From: Dongia sedimenti | Lineage (GTDB): Bacteria > Pseudomonadota > Alphaproteobacteria > Dongiales > Dongiaceae | Length of the DNA: 64,000 nucleotides | Reading direction: 5' to 3' | NCBI GenBank assembly: GCA_030715195.1 | Contig: JAUYVI010000007.1 | Coordinates: forward strand, 186,001-250,000 | Notes under the pieces: generated by a model | Seen by the model: the letters and a program-made list of their open reading frames with translations, nothing else | The model's database searches: none | What the model was told of the DNA's origin: nothing | Shown: piece by piece, positions 1 through 11,299 of the stretch | How the letters are laid out: each line of letters starts with the position of its first letter | How positions within the stretch are numbered: the first letter of the stretch is position 1 | Made by a program: the position numbers and the translations under genes

Positions 1-1059
1 CAGCCGTGGCTCGACCTTCCCGTCGACCACGCGGGGCAGCGGTGCCGGCGTGCCGAAGCCGATGATCGCGACCTGCGGCGGATAGATCACGCCGTAGAGG
101 CGTTCGACCCCGCGCTCGCCGAGGCTGGAAACGGTGATGGTCGGGTCGAACAGCTCGGAGCTGCGGAGCCTTCCAGCGCGGGTCCGCGCCACCAGGTCGC
201 GCAGCGCCGCCATCAATCCGTCCAGGGTCAGGGTGTCGGCATCGCGGATCGCCGGCGCGACCAAACCGCCGCCGCGGATTGCGATGGCGGTCCCGAGATG
301 GATCGGCCTGCTTGGCCGGAAGGCGCCGTCCTGGTAGAAGCCGTTCATCTCCGGGAAGGCATGCAGGGCGAGCGCCACGGCCTTCGACAGCAGCGCCGCG
401 AGCAGGATCCGTTCGGGCGGCTCGCGACCGGCATTGATGTCGGCCAGCCATTGCTGCGCCGTGGTGAGATCGATCGGATGGCTGAGATAGTAGTGCGGGA
501 TCTCGCGCTTGGAACGGGCCATGGCAGCGGCGATCGCTTTGCGCATCTCGCCAAGATCGATCCCTGGCTTCTTCGCGGCCCGCGGTTCGGCGGCGCGCGC
601 AGCCTGCGGGAGATCGGTGCTGATGATGGCGCCGCCGGGCCCGGTTCCCTTGAGGCCTTCCAGGGAAAGGCCGTGTTCCGCGGCGATCTTGCGGGCCGCC
701 GGGGAAACCCGCCGTCCGATCGCCGGCGGCGCGACGCTCACGGCGATCGGCGGCGCGACCGGCTTGGTCGCGGGTGTTTCAGGCAGCTTGATCTCCGAAG
801 GGACCGGGCTGGGTGCGGGCGCGCCCGCCGTCCGGATGAAGGCAAGCGGCGTGCCGACCGGCACCTTGGTGCCGAGCTCAACCAGCGGCCGGTCCAGCAC
901 GCCTTCCTCGAACGCCTCGATCTCGATGGCGCCCTTCTGGGTCTCGACCACCGCAATGACGTCACCGCGCTTGATGGCATCACCGGGATGCTTCAGCCAT
1001 TCGGTCAAGGTGCCGGCATCCATGTCGGCCCCGAGGGATGGCATGACGAACTCGCCCAT
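1..1059 (-). CDS. pdhC: Dihydrolipoamide acyltransferase (E2) of a 2-oxo acid dehydrogenase, 3' end outside window
   Basis: E2 core subunit that transfers the acyl group from lipoamide to CoA in a pyruvate/acetoin-type dehydrogenase complex in the cytoplasm. Reading left from the ATG at 1059, the protein opens with a lipoyl domain carrying the ETQKGAIEIE lipoyl-lysine motif. A proline/alanine-rich linker follows, then an E3-binding domain (VSPAARKIAAEHGLSLEGL, about 685-725 in DNA coordinates) and the start of the acyltransferase domain. The gene leaves the window at base 1, so the C-terminal His/Asp catalytic motif is not visible. It lies 14 nt after the E1-beta stop, as the last visible gene of acs-E1alpha-E1beta-E2. 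Whether the substrate is pyruvate or acetoin cannot be decided from sequence alone. Confidence 0.9.
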   Translation of the reverse strand, partial: MGEFVMPSLGADMDAGTLTEWLKHPGDAIKRGDVIAVVETQKGAIEIEAFEEGVLDRPLVELGTKVPVGTPLAFIRTAGAPAPSPVPSEIKLPETPATKPVAPPIAVSVAPPAIGRRVSPAARKIAAEHGLSLEGLKGTGPGGAIISTDLPQAARAAEPRAAKKPGIDLGEMRKAIAAAMARSKREIPHYYLSHPIDLTTAQQWLADINAGREPPERILLAALLSKAVALALHAFPEMNGFYQDGAFRPSRPIHLGTAIAIRGGGLVAPAIRDADTLTLDGLMAALRDLVARTRAGRLRSSELFDPTITVSSLGERGVERLYGVIYPPQVAIIGFGTPAPLPRVVDGKVEPRL

Positions 1060-1073
1060 CGGCGGCGCCCCTG

Positions 1074-2072
1074 TCAGCGTCCCAGGGTCGCGCGCGCGGC
1101 GGCGGCAATGCTCTCGGGCTGCGGCAGCGCCGCCTGCTCGAGATGGCGGGGATAGGGGATCGGCACTTCCGCCGAGCAGACCCGCGCGACCGGCGCGTCG
1201 AGCTCCCAGAAAGCCTGCTCCATGATCGTCGCGGTGACCTCGGCGGCGAGGCTGCCGGTCTTCCAGCCTTCATCGACGACGACCGCGCGCCGGGTGCGGG
1301 CGACCGAGCCGATGATGGTCGCCGTGTCGAGCGGCCGCAGCGTGCGAAGATCGATGACCTCCGCTTCGATGCGCTCCTTGGCCAGCGTCTCCGCCGCCGC
1401 CATGGCCTTCGCCAGCGAGCCGCCATAGGTGATCAGCGTCACGTCGCGGCCGGGCCGGCGGATCGCAGCCTTGCCGGTCTCGACGGCGCCGGCATCGGCG
1501 GCAATCTCGCCCTCCATGTTGTAGAGCATCACATGCTCGAAGATCAGGACCGGGTTAGGATCCTTGAGCGCGCCGAGCAGCATGCCGCGCGCATCCTCGA
1601 TTGTGGCCGGCGCCAGGACCTTGAGGCCGGGGATATGCGCGTACCAGCCCTCGAGGCTGTGCGAATGCTGGGCGGCGAGCTGGCGGCCGGCGCCCGTCGC
1701 CATGCGGATGACCAGGGGCACGTTGAACTGGCCGCCGGACATGTGGAGCAGGGTGGCGGCGTTGTTCAGGATCTGGTCGAGAGCCAGCAGGCTGAAGTTG
1801 ACGGTCATGACCTCGACGATCGGCCGCATGCCATTCAGCGCCGCACCGATCCCGGCGCCGACAAAGGCGGATTCCGAAAGCGGCGTATCGCGGATGCGCT
1901 CGGGCCCGAACTCGGCCAGCAGCCCCTTGCTGACCGCATAGCAGCCGCCGTAGTGGCCGACATCCTCGCCCATCAGGAAGGCCTTTGGGTCGGCGGTCAG
2001 CGCATCGCGGATCGCCGCGCGCACCGCCTCGCGATAGGTGGTCTTGATCCGGGCCGGCGCGATCTCGTTCAT
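1074..2072 (-). CDS. pdhB: 2-oxo acid dehydrogenase E1 component, beta subunit
   Basis: Beta subunit of the thiamine-diphosphate-dependent E1 heterotetramer, 332 aa, normal length for PdhB/AcoB. The N-terminal half shows the transketolase pyrimidine-binding signature (GEDVGHYGG, then [19 protein letters not shown]). The C-terminal half is a transketolase-C domain with the DLRTLRPLD motif. The ATG overlaps the E1-alpha TGA by ATGA (2069-2072), implying translational coupling and 1:1 synthesis. It acts with the upstream alpha subunit and downstream E2. No E3 gene is visible, so E3 is either beyond the window edge or shared from elsewhere. Confidence 0.92.
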   Translation of the reverse strand: MNEIAPARIKTTYREAVRAAIRDALTADPKAFLMGEDVGHYGGCYAVSKGLLAEFGPERIRDTPLSESAFVGAGIGAALNGMRPIVEVMTVNFSLLALDQILNNAATLLHMSGGQFNVPLVIRMATGAGRQLAAQHSHSLEGWYAHIPGLKVLAPATIEDARGMLLGALKDPNPVLIFEHVMLYNMEGEIAADAGAVETGKAAIRRPGRDVTLITYGGSLAKAMAAAETLAKERIEAEVIDLRTLRPLDTATIIGSVARTRRAVVVDEGWKTGSLAAEVTATIMEQAFWELDAPVARVCSAEVPIPYPRHLEQAALPQPESIAAAARATLGR

Positions 2073-3057
2073 GACTCAGGCTCCAGGGTGACATGCTTGG
2101 TGAGATCGGCCACCGGCTCCCAGGTTCCGGCCTCGGCGAAGGCCACCGCGGCCTCGACCTCGGCCGCGACCTCGGTTTCGATCGCCTGGAAGGCGGCCTC
2201 GTGCAGGATGTCGTTCTGGCGCAGCCAGGCGCCGAAGCGCTCGATCGGCCCGTGCGGCTTCCACCGCTCGACCTCGGCCTTGTCGCGATAGAGCTCGCTG
2301 TCGAACATCGAATGGCCGCGGAAGCGATAGGTGCGGCATTCCACGAAGTGCGGGCCCGCGCCGGCGCGGATCGCGACGACCGCCTTCCTGGCCGCGGCCT
2401 CCACCGCGACCACGTCCATGCCGTCCACCACCTCGGCCGGCATGCGATAGCTCTCGGCCTTGTGGTGGATGTCGGTTTCGGATTCCGAGAGCGCGAGTGC
2501 CGTGCCCATGGCGTAGAGGTTGTTCTCGCAGACGAACAGCACCGGCAGCTTCCAGAGCGCCGCGAGGTTCATGCTCTCATGGAACTCGCCCTCGGCTGCC
2601 GCGCCCTCGCCGAAGAAGCAGGCGGTCACGCTGGGCCGCTTCTGCATGGCATCGGCGAGGGCGGTGCCGACAGCGAGGGGCAGGCCGCCGCCGACAATGG
2701 CATTGCCGCCGTAGAACCGGGTCTTTGCATCGAACACATGCATCGAGCCGCCGCGACCCCGGCTGCACCCTTCCTGCTTGCCGTACATCTCGGCCATGAG
2801 CGTGGTCATCGGGACGCCGCGCGCGATCGCATGGCCGTGCTCGCGATAGGTGGCGATCACGGTATCTGCCGGAGCGAGCGCCTGCATGATTCCGACCGCG
2901 ATCGCTTCCTCGCCGATATAGACGTGGAGGAAGCCGCGGATCTTCTCCCGCTGATAGAGCTCGACGCACTTCTCCTCGAAGCGGCGGATGCGAACCATTT
3001 GTCGCAGCAACTCGGCGACGTGCTCGCGGGTGAGATGCGGTTTGATCGCGGGATCGG

Positions 3058-3061
<4 letters not shown>
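2069..3061 (-). CDS. pdhA: 2-oxo acid dehydrogenase E1 component, alpha subunit
   Basis: Alpha subunit that binds thiamine diphosphate and decarboxylates the 2-oxo acid, 330 aa. It carries the ThDP/Mg-binding stretch [15 protein letters not shown] ending in CENN. A phosphorylation-loop-like region follows ([18 protein letters not shown]). I chose the ATG at 3061 because it overlaps the stop of the upstream acyl-CoA synthetase as ATGA, although the open frame runs much further upstream in the shadow of that gene. The family includes pyruvate and acetoin dehydrogenases. Pairing with an acetyl-CoA synthetase fits convergence on acetyl-CoA, but acetoin use is possible. Confidence 0.92.
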
Positions 3062-4818
<1,757 letters not shown>

Positions 4819-4883
4819 GTCCGGTCCTTGCCGCATAAGATTTTGCCCGCAAAGCAATCTGCGCCGCATCGGCCGGAGGGACT

Positions 4884-4897
4884 TTGATTCACGTCAA
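4884..4897. promoter_or_regulatory. FNR/FixK-type box upstream of acsA
   Basis: TTGATTCACGTCAA, matching TTGAT-N4-(A/G)TCAA. It lies 66 nt upstream of the acsA start in the 185-bp acsA/ftsH divergent region, one of two boxes there, each nearer to one of the two genes. The spacing fits an activator at about -41.5. It belongs to a set of nine such boxes between 4.9 and 23.5 kb. Confidence 0.7.
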
Positions 4898-4918
4898 TTC
4901 CGAGCGGAGATGCGGTGC

Positions 4919-4932
4919 TTGATGCAAGTCAA
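4919..4932. promoter_or_regulatory. FNR/FixK-type box upstream of ftsH
   Basis: TTGATGCAAGTCAA, 71 nt before the ftsH TTG start. Only 21 bp separates it from the acsA box, so the divergent promoters could each be activated from their own site. Confidence 0.7.
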
Positions 4933-5003
4933 TACCAAGGGCGCGTCGTCGCCGTAGAAAAAGAGACCGATCGCCGTGGTGTCTCATGCACCGAGGAGCC
5001 GAA

Positions 5004-6857
5004 TTGGAGAAGAGCAAGCAGTTTAATCTCTGGTACCTCATTGGCGCCGTTCTGGCGGTGATGCTGCTCCAGGATCTCCTCGCGGTCTGGTCGCAGACCG
5101 AGGCCATCACTTACAACAAGTTCGAGTCGCTGCTGCGGGAGCAGAAGCTCGACAATCTGGTCGTGACCGAAACGATGATCCGCGGTGAGTTGAAGGACGG
5201 AACGGGAAAAGTGTTCGTCACCGCGCGCGTGGATCCGGGACTGGCGGGCGAGCTCGACCGCTATGGCGTGACCTACTCCGGCGGCACCGACAACACGATG
5301 CTTCGCTCCATTCTCTCCTGGGTCGTTCCGGCGGCTGTCTTCTTCGGCCTGTGGATGCTGGTTTTGCGCCGGTTGGGCGACAAAGGCTTCGGCGGCGGCT
5401 TCATGACCATCGGTCAAAGCAAGGCCAAGGTCTATGTCGAGACGGACACCAAAGTTACCTTCGCCGACGTCGCGGGCGTCGATGAAGCCAAGGCCGAGTT
5501 GATGGAGATCGTGAACTTCCTCAAGGACCCGCGGCGCTATGGGCGGCTCGGAGCCAGAATTCCCAAAGGCGTGCTTCTGGTCGGCCCGCCCGGAACCGGC
5601 AAGACCTTGCTGGCCCGGGCGGTCGCTGGCGAGGCCGGCGTCCCGTTCTTCTCGATCAGCGGCTCGGAGTTCGTGGAGATGTTCGTGGGCGTTGGCGCGG
5701 CACGCGTCCGCGATCTCTTCGATCAGGCGCGGACCAAGGCGCCGGCCATCATCTTCATCGACGAACTCGATGCGCTGGGGCGGGCTCGGGGCATCCACCC
5801 ACTGAGCGGCGGGCATGACGAGAAGGAGCAGACGCTCAACCAGCTGCTGGCGGAGTTGGACGGTTTTGATCCTTCCGTCGGCGTAGTGCTGCTCGCCGCG
5901 ACGAACCGGCCGGAGATCCTGGATCCAGCACTGCTGCGCGCCGGGCGGTTCGACCGTCAAGTTCTGGTAGACCGGCCGGACAAAGTCGGGCGGGTTCAGA
6001 TCCTGAAGGTACATTTGAAGAAGGCGAAGCTTGCGCAGAGCGTCGACCCCGAACGGGTGGCCGCCCTGACCGCGGGTTTCAGCGGCGCCGATCTCGCCAA
6101 CCTAGTCAACGAGGCGGCGCTGCTGGCCACCCGGCGCAATGCAGATGCCGTTGCGGAGGAGGACTTCGTCGCGGCGATCGAACGCATTGTAGCAGGTCTC
6201 GAGAAGCGCAACAGACTGCTCAACCCGCGCGAGCGGAAGGTTGTCGCCTATCATGAAAGCGGCCACGCCTTGGTTGCGCTGACCCTCCCAGGCACGGATA
6301 CCGTACAGAAGATCTCCATCATCCCCCGCGGCATCGGATCGCTCGGCTACACGATCCAGCGTCCGACCGAGGATCGCTATCTGATGACGAAAGCGGAGCT
6401 GGAGAACCGCATGGCGGTTCTTCTGGCCGGCCGCGCCGCGGAAATGGTGGCATTCGGTGAACTGTCGACGGGAGCGGCCGACGATCTGGTGAAGGCGACC
6501 GACATCGCACGCAGCATTGCGACGCGCTTCGGAATGACCGACAAGATCGGGCAGGTCGCCTTGGAGGAAACCCCACGAAGCTACCTCGGCGTGTCGGAGC
6601 CGGCGTGGCTGGTCGACAAGAAGTTCAGCGAGGAAACCGCCCGAGAGATTGACCTCGCCGTTAAGGCTGCAGTCGATCGGGCGTTCACGCAGGCGAGCGC
6701 CATCCTGACGGAGAAGCGCGCGATCCTGGAACGCATGGCAGAGACGCTCCTCGAAAAGGAGACGCTGACAGAGCCGGAGATCAAGGCGTTACTCAGGACG
6801 CAGGAAGCGGAAAGCTCCTCGCAATCCGTCGCTCGGCGGGACACGGCATCAGCATAG
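5004..6857 (+). CDS. ftsH: ATP-dependent zinc metalloprotease FtsH (accessory paralog type)
   Basis: Membrane-anchored AAA+ protease that degrades misfolded membrane and regulatory proteins. It has a TM segment near residues 8-25, a periplasmic FtsH-ext domain, a second TM near 100-120, Walker A GPPGTGKT near 194-201, Walker [10 protein letters not shown], the second region of homology ([18 protein letters not shown]) and the zinc site HESGH near 417-421. An in-frame ATG lies at 4986, but GAGGAG (4993-4998) sits 5 nt before TTG 5004, and [11 protein letters not shown] resembles the usual N-terminus, so I prefer TTG 5004. At about 617 aa it is slightly shorter than housekeeping FtsH. With the FNR-type box it looks like a stress-specific paralog. 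Confidence 0.93.
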   Translation: MEKSKQFNLWYLIGAVLAVMLLQDLLAVWSQTEAITYNKFESLLREQKLDNLVVTETMIRGELKDGTGKVFVTARVDPGLAGELDRYGVTYSGGTDNTMLRSILSWVVPAAVFFGLWMLVLRRLGDKGFGGGFMTIGQSKAKVYVETDTKVTFADVAGVDEAKAELMEIVNFLKDPRRYGRLGARIPKGVLLVGPPGTGKTLLARAVAGEAGVPFFSISGSEFVEMFVGVGAARVRDLFDQARTKAPAIIFIDELDALGRARGIHPLSGGHDEKEQTLNQLLAELDGFDPSVGVVLLAATNRPEILDPALLRAGRFDRQVLVDRPDKVGRVQILKVHLKKAKLAQSVDPERVAALTAGFSGADLANLVNEAALLATRRNADAVAEEDFVAAIERIVAGLEKRNRLLNPRERKVVAYHESGHALVALTLPGTDTVQKISIIPRGIGSLGYTIQRPTEDRYLMTKAELENRMAVLLAGRAAEMVAFGELSTGAADDLVKATDIARSIATRFGMTDKIGQVALEETPRSYLGVSEPAWLVDKKFSEETAREIDLAVKAAVDRAFTQASAILTEKRAILERMAETLLEKETLTEPEIKALLRTQEAESSSQSVARRDTASA

Positions 6858-6960
6858 TGATCTGTGCGTCACCGCGAAGCTTGCGGTAAGCTGGCCAGGA
6901 GGCTGCCGTCATTCAGTGATCTTCGATACCTCGACTTGCCGATCCCGACGCCCCAGCACG

Positions 6961-6974
6961 TTGATTTAGGTCAA
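6961..6974. promoter_or_regulatory. FNR/FixK-type box upstream of ABC permease operon
   Basis: TTGATTTAGGTCAA, 73 nt upstream of the permease ATG at 7048, in the 190-bp gap after ftsH. It has the same spacing as the box before the solute-binding-protein gene of this transporter (12368-12381). Confidence 0.7.
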
Positions 6975-7047
6975 TGATGCTGCTGACGCCTGATGATCTG
7001 CTGTTTATATGCTCCGGGAACGGGCGTCTTTTCATCGGCCTTGAATC

Positions 7048-8115
7048 ATGCCGCAAGCAGTAGAAAATCAGCCTGGAATCGCGAAACGGGCCGGATTCGC
7101 AGCTCTGCTCCGTCGCTTCGGCGGGGCACGCGAGAATACGACTTTGCTTGCGGCAATCATCGTCGCCTATGTCCTTATCGTTACCGCACGCTCACCGGAC
7201 TTCCTCTCTTTGGCCTCGCTGCTCGACCTCATCCGCAGCGGCGCGGCATGGACAGTGGTAGCGCTCGGCGTACTGGTCGTAATGGTGTCCGGCGGGATCG
7301 ACGTCTCCTTCCTGGCGAACGCCGTCCTTTCCTCATATGTCGCGACGACGCTCTGCAACCTGTTCGGCTTGGATAGCCTGGCATTCGCCCTGGCGGTGGC
7401 CATCACGGTCGGCATGCTGGTCGGGACTGTGAACGGGCTCATCATCTACTTGTTCTCCCTTCCGACGCTGATCACCACCCTCGCAATGCAGGGTGTGCTG
7501 CAGGGCGTGCTGCTGGTCTTCCTGGGCGCTCGCCCAATCACAGCAAGCCGCATGCCGCTTTCGTTGCGGAACTTCGGGACGGACGTCCTGTTCGAGGTGC
7601 CACTCGGGCCGGGCTTCATCGGCCTTTCGGTATTCATCATCCCGCTCGTGATTGCGATCGTGCTGACTTGGTATCTGTTAAACCGGACCGCGGTCGGCCG
7701 CGCAGCCTATGCCTTGGGGTCCAACCCGACCGGAGCCGCGCGCTCCGCGGTGCGGCTCCTGAACGTCAATCTCGTGGTCTACGCCTATGCCGGCGCGCTC
7801 GCCGGGCTCATGGGGCTGATGATGGCCTCCGATATCCGGCTGGTCGATCCCGTGGCGCTGGTCGGCAACGAGCTGTTCGTGCTGGCCGCTGTGGTGATCG
7901 GCGGCGCCAAGCTCACCGGCGGCACGGGAACCGTGACCGGGGTCGTGCTGGGCATGACGCTGGTGACCCTGCTCAACAACACGCTCGTGACGCTCGGTCT
8001 CTCGGCGTCCTGGAATCGCTTCTTCATCGGCGGCGCGCTGCTGCTGATCGCCTCGATCTCCCACTACCGGCTTCGTAGGCGCAACCTGCGGCAGCTCAAT
8101 TTCGAGAACATCTGA
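7048..8115 (+). CDS. Sugar-type ABC transporter permease (RbsC/BPD_transp_2 family)
   Basis: Inner-membrane permease of a ribose-type importer, 355 aa. It has about 8-10 hydrophobic segments, the characteristic VMVSGGIDVSF motif near residue 75 and the cytoplasmic ATPase-contact region NPTGAARSAVR. It is the first gene of a tightly coupled unit: its TGA shares an A with the next ATG (8113-8117). The ATPase and binding protein of the set lie 1.7 kb downstream on the opposite strand. The substrate is unknown; the SIS-domain isomerase at the end of this unit suggests a hexulose phosphate or related sugar. No strong Shine-Dalgarno is visible before 7048. Confidence 0.88.
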   Translation: MPQAVENQPGIAKRAGFAALLRRFGGARENTTLLAAIIVAYVLIVTARSPDFLSLASLLDLIRSGAAWTVVALGVLVVMVSGGIDVSFLANAVLSSYVATTLCNLFGLDSLAFALAVAITVGMLVGTVNGLIIYLFSLPTLITTLAMQGVLQGVLLVFLGARPITASRMPLSLRNFGTDVLFEVPLGPGFIGLSVFIIPLVIAIVLTWYLLNRTAVGRAAYALGSNPTGAARSAVRLLNVNLVVYAYAGALAGLMGLMMASDIRLVDPVALVGNELFVLAAVVIGGAKLTGGTGTVTGVVLGMTLVTLLNNTLVTLGLSASWNRFFIGGALLLIASISHYRLRRRNLRQLNFENI

Positions 8116-9209
8116 TGGCGCGCACCGTGGCCAAGGAACCGGGCAGGATCGCTTCCGCGGGGCATGGAGGTTGGCGCCGCCTGCTGCCGCAGCGGGTGGA
8201 TGAAGAGTTGCTGAGCGAGGTCGTGCTTTACAGCATGGTGGCGCTGGTGCTGATGGCGATCTCGGGACGCCTGGGCGGCGCGTTTTTTAACGCCAACAAC
8301 CTGGTCTCCGTGCTGCAGCAGATCCCGGAATTTGCATTGTTCTCCCTTGCGATGGCGCTCTCCATGATCTCCGGAGGCATCGATCTCTCCGTGATCGCCG
8401 TCGCCAACCTCGCCGGAATCTTCGCCGCAAAAATCATGACCGATGCCGGGCTTCAGGCCGTGCTGGGCGAAGGGGGTGTCATCGCACTCGCTTGCGTCGT
8501 CGCGCTGGCCTCCGGCGCGCTGATGGGCCTTATCAACGGCTTTATCATCGTCCGCTTCGGCATCCCGGCTCTGCTCACGACCCTAGGCAGCATGACCCTC
8601 TACTTTGGGCTTGGCAGCGGGCTGACCGGCGGCGTCGGCATCAGCGGCATGCCGCCGGCCTTCGTGGATATGCTGCCCACGCGGATCGGCGGCATTATGC
8701 CGGTCTCCTTCGTGCTCCTGTTTGTGATCTTCGTACTGATGTCGGCCTATCTCCGGTCTTCGATCTTCGGCAAGAGCCTGTATCTCTATGGCGAGAACAA
8801 GATAGCAGCCCTGTTCACAGGGCTCAGGGTCGAGCGGACGCTGATCTGGTCCTATGTGATATGCGGCCTGCTTTCGGGGCTCTGCGGCCTCATCATGCTT
8901 GCGCGCTTCAATTCGATGAAGGTCGGCTTCGGCGATACCTTCCTGTTACAGGCAATTCTGGTCGCGGTGCTCGCCGGCATGGATCCCTATGGCGGGCGAG
9001 GGCGGCTCTTCAACGTGCTGGCGACCGTGCTGTTGCTGCAATGTGTCGAGAACGCCTTCACCATCGAGGGGCTATCACCCTACGCCAAGAAGATGATCTG
9101 GGGCGGGCTTCTGCTGCTGTTCATGGCGATGAATCTCTTCTTCCGCCGCATCGTCGCGCGGCGATTGACCGCCATGGCCATCCGTGAGCAAGCGAGGAAT
9201 ACACAATGA
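8115..9209 (+). CDS. Second sugar-type ABC transporter permease (RbsC family)
   Basis: Second permease subunit, 364 aa, also BPD_transp_2 with MISGGIDLSVIAVANLAG near residue 83 and multiple TM segments. Two different permeases in one system imply a heterodimeric channel, as in AI-2/Lsr and some sugar importers. It starts inside the stop of the preceding permease, and its own TGA overlaps the ATG of the SIS gene (ATGA, 9206-9209). Confidence 0.88.
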   Translation: MARTVAKEPGRIASAGHGGWRRLLPQRVDEELLSEVVLYSMVALVLMAISGRLGGAFFNANNLVSVLQQIPEFALFSLAMALSMISGGIDLSVIAVANLAGIFAAKIMTDAGLQAVLGEGGVIALACVVALASGALMGLINGFIIVRFGIPALLTTLGSMTLYFGLGSGLTGGVGISGMPPAFVDMLPTRIGGIMPVSFVLLFVIFVLMSAYLRSSIFGKSLYLYGENKIAALFTGLRVERTLIWSYVICGLLSGLCGLIMLARFNSMKVGFGDTFLLQAILVAVLAGMDPYGGRGRLFNVLATVLLLQCVENAFTIEGLSPYAKKMIWGGLLLLFMAMNLFFRRIVARRLTAMAIREQARNTQ

Positions 9210-9766
9210 CGAATGTCGTGGAGGGATTCGGTCAGGCGGTCGCCGAGCTCGGTCGCGTCACCGGCAGGCTTGACGAGAAGCAGATTACCGGATTTATCGA
9301 GGCGGTTGCCCGCGCAAAGCGTATCTTCTTGATCGGCGTCGGCCGGGAAGGCTTGTCAACCCGCGCCTTCACCATGCGGCTGATGCATCTCGGCAAGGAG
9401 GCGCATTGGATCTGGGACGACACGACGCCGGCCATCGGCTCGGGCGATCTTCTGATCGCCACATCGGGCAGCGGCCAGATCGGTCATATCGACTACGTGT
9501 TCGATCAGGCAGCCGCCGCTGGCGCCGACACCGCCGTGGTCACCGGCGACCCGTCCGGCAGGACGGCCAGGAAAGCCAAGACGCTGTTGTGGGTTCCGGC
9601 CGCCGTCTACAAGGGCAATGCGGACGTCGTTGCATCATCCCAGCCGATGGGCAACCTGTTCGAGCAATCCCTGCTGATCCTGTTCGATCAGATCGTGATC
9701 GCCCTCGCGCAAAGGCTCGGGGTCAGCAAGGACTCCATGTCGGCGCGGCATCGGAACGTCGAGTGA
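9206..9766 (+). CDS. hxlB: SIS-domain sugar phosphate isomerase, 6-phospho-3-hexuloisomerase-like
   Basis: A 186-aa single SIS domain resembling HxlB, which interconverts D-arabino-3-hexulose 6-phosphate and fructose 6-phosphate. Visible features are FLIGVGREGLSTRAF near residue 42, the phosphosugar-binding LIATSGSGQ near residue 88 and VVTGDPSG. No hexulose-phosphate synthase (HxlA) is nearby, so formaldehyde fixation is not supported. The ATGA coupling to the permease suggests it processes the imported sugar after phosphorylation. No kinase is seen in this unit. Confidence 0.8.
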   Translation: MTNVVEGFGQAVAELGRVTGRLDEKQITGFIEAVARAKRIFLIGVGREGLSTRAFTMRLMHLGKEAHWIWDDTTPAIGSGDLLIATSGSGQIGHIDYVFDQAAAAGADTAVVTGDPSGRTARKAKTLLWVPAAVYKGNADVVASSQPMGNLFEQSLLILFDQIVIALAQRLGVSKDSMSARHRNVE

Positions 9767-9781
9767 ACTCGCGTCTGCAGA

Positions 9782-11275
9782 TTATGCCGCTTGCCGCAGT
9801 GCGGCGCCGAGCGATTGCGCGGTGAGGGCGCTGCCGGAGAACTCGCCGGCGAGTTCCCCTGCGCGCAGGAGGAAGACCCGGTCGCAGTTGCCGGCGAGCT
9901 CCCCGAGATCGTCGGAAATCATGATCACGCCGTGGCCCTCTCGCGCGAGCTCATGGATGATCTCGTGGATCTCCATCTTGGAGCCGACGTCGATCCCGGC
10001 CGTGGGATTGTCGAGGATCAAGACCTTGGGCGCAGTCGCAAGCCACTTCGCGAGCACGACTTTCTGCTGATTGCCGCCAGACAGGCTCTGTGCCGGTTCA
10101 TCGCTGGATGGGGTCTTCACCCGTACCCTCTCCACCCAAGTGTCGGCGACGCGCCGCTCGGCCGCGGTCGAGACGAAACCGAAGCGGCTCTTCAGGCGAT
10201 CATAGATCGAGGCGGCGATGTTGACGCGGATCGGCTTGCGGGCGAACAGGCCCTGGCTGTGGCGATCCTCCGAGACCAGGACGATGCCGGCGCGCACGGC
10301 GTCGAGTGGGGATCCGGCTTTGAGTTCCCGCCCTTCCATGGTCACCCGGCCGGCGTCCGGCGGATTGAGACCGAACAGTGAGAGCGCAATCTCCGTGCGG
10401 CCGGCCCCGGTCAGCCCGGCAAGACCCATGACCTCGCCCGGGCGTAGGGCGAAGGAAACGTTGCGGTATTGTCCCCCGCGCGTCAGCCCCTCCACCCGCA
10501 GCAGGGGTTCCACGGAGCCGTCGCGTACCGCCCCCGCGTGCTCGGCCTTCACTTCGATGCCGGTCATCAGGAAGCCGAGCTGGTCCACGCTGAGCTGAGA
10601 GGGTTCGTAGTCGCCGATCTTCCGACCGTCGCGCAGCACACAGAAGCGATCCGCCACTTCGAACAGCTCGTCGAGCTTGTGGCTGACGAAGAGCACGGAG
10701 ATGCCGTCGGCCTTCAGTCGCCTGACCATGTCGAGCAGATGAGCGACGTCGCGGCTGGGCAGTGCGCTGGTTGGCTCGTCCATGACCAGCAGCCGGCATT
10801 CCTGCGTCAAGGCCCGGGCGATCGCCGCCGTCTGCTTGGCGCCGATCGAAAGGTCGCCAAGCCGCGCGTCGAGCGGCAGTGCGGTGCCGAGCTGCTCCAA
10901 CGCGCGGCGCGCCACGGCGTTACAAGCCGCCCAATCGACCCAGAGGCGATGATGCCGCTGGATCGCATGAAAGGCGATGTTCTCCGCAACGCTCAGATCC
11001 GGGAAGATCGAAAGGTCCTGATAGATGACCTGGATGCCGAGCTGCTGGGCCTGAACCGGGGTCAACCGGCGGAAGGCTTGGCCCTGCCAGACAATCTGGC
11101 CGGCGTCGGGCACCTCGGCCCCGCTGATGCATTTCAGCAGGGTCGATTTGCCCGATCCGTTTGCCCCGGCGAGGCAGAGGATTTGCCCCGCCTCGACCGA
11201 GAGATCGACCGAATCAAGCGCCTGGGTGCCGATATAGCGCTTGCTCAACCCTTCGAGGCGCAGCAGCTCAGCCAT
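9782..11275 (-). CDS. Sugar-type ABC transporter ATP-binding protein (RbsA/MglA-like, two ABC domains)
   Basis: A 497-aa tandem ATPase energising the two permeases encoded convergently. The first domain has Walker A AGANGSGKST near residue 34, LLVMDEPTSALP as Walker B and an atypical signature LSIGAKQ. The second has a degenerate Walker A (AGLTGAGRTE) and an intact signature LSGGNQQKV with Walker B LILDNPTAGID, the normal RbsA pattern with one degenerate site. It lies 25 nt downstream of the binding-protein gene and ends only 15 bp from the SIS gene stop. Confidence 0.9.
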   Translation of the reverse strand: MAELLRLEGLSKRYIGTQALDSVDLSVEAGQILCLAGANGSGKSTLLKCISGAEVPDAGQIVWQGQAFRRLTPVQAQQLGIQVIYQDLSIFPDLSVAENIAFHAIQRHHRLWVDWAACNAVARRALEQLGTALPLDARLGDLSIGAKQTAAIARALTQECRLLVMDEPTSALPSRDVAHLLDMVRRLKADGISVLFVSHKLDELFEVADRFCVLRDGRKIGDYEPSQLSVDQLGFLMTGIEVKAEHAGAVRDGSVEPLLRVEGLTRGGQYRNVSFALRPGEVMGLAGLTGAGRTEIALSLFGLNPPDAGRVTMEGRELKAGSPLDAVRAGIVLVSEDRHSQGLFARKPIRVNIAASIYDRLKSRFGFVSTAAERRVADTWVERVRVKTPSSDEPAQSLSGGNQQKVVLAKWLATAPKVLILDNPTAGIDVGSKMEIHEIIHELAREGHGVIMISDDLGELAGNCDRVFLLRAGELAGEFSGSALTAQSLGAALRQAA

Positions 11276-11299
11276 CTCCGCTGTCCCCGTTGCTTGGAA

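Noticed and set aside
1143-2291. Long plus-strand open frames opposite the E1-beta and E1-alpha genes
   Set aside because: High-GC shadow frames, rich in Arg/Gly/Ala and without motifs; the minus strand encodes well-conserved enzymes.
9206-9766. Ribulose-monophosphate formaldehyde fixation module
   Set aside because: Only the isomerase-like SIS gene is present; no hexulose-phosphate synthase is nearby.
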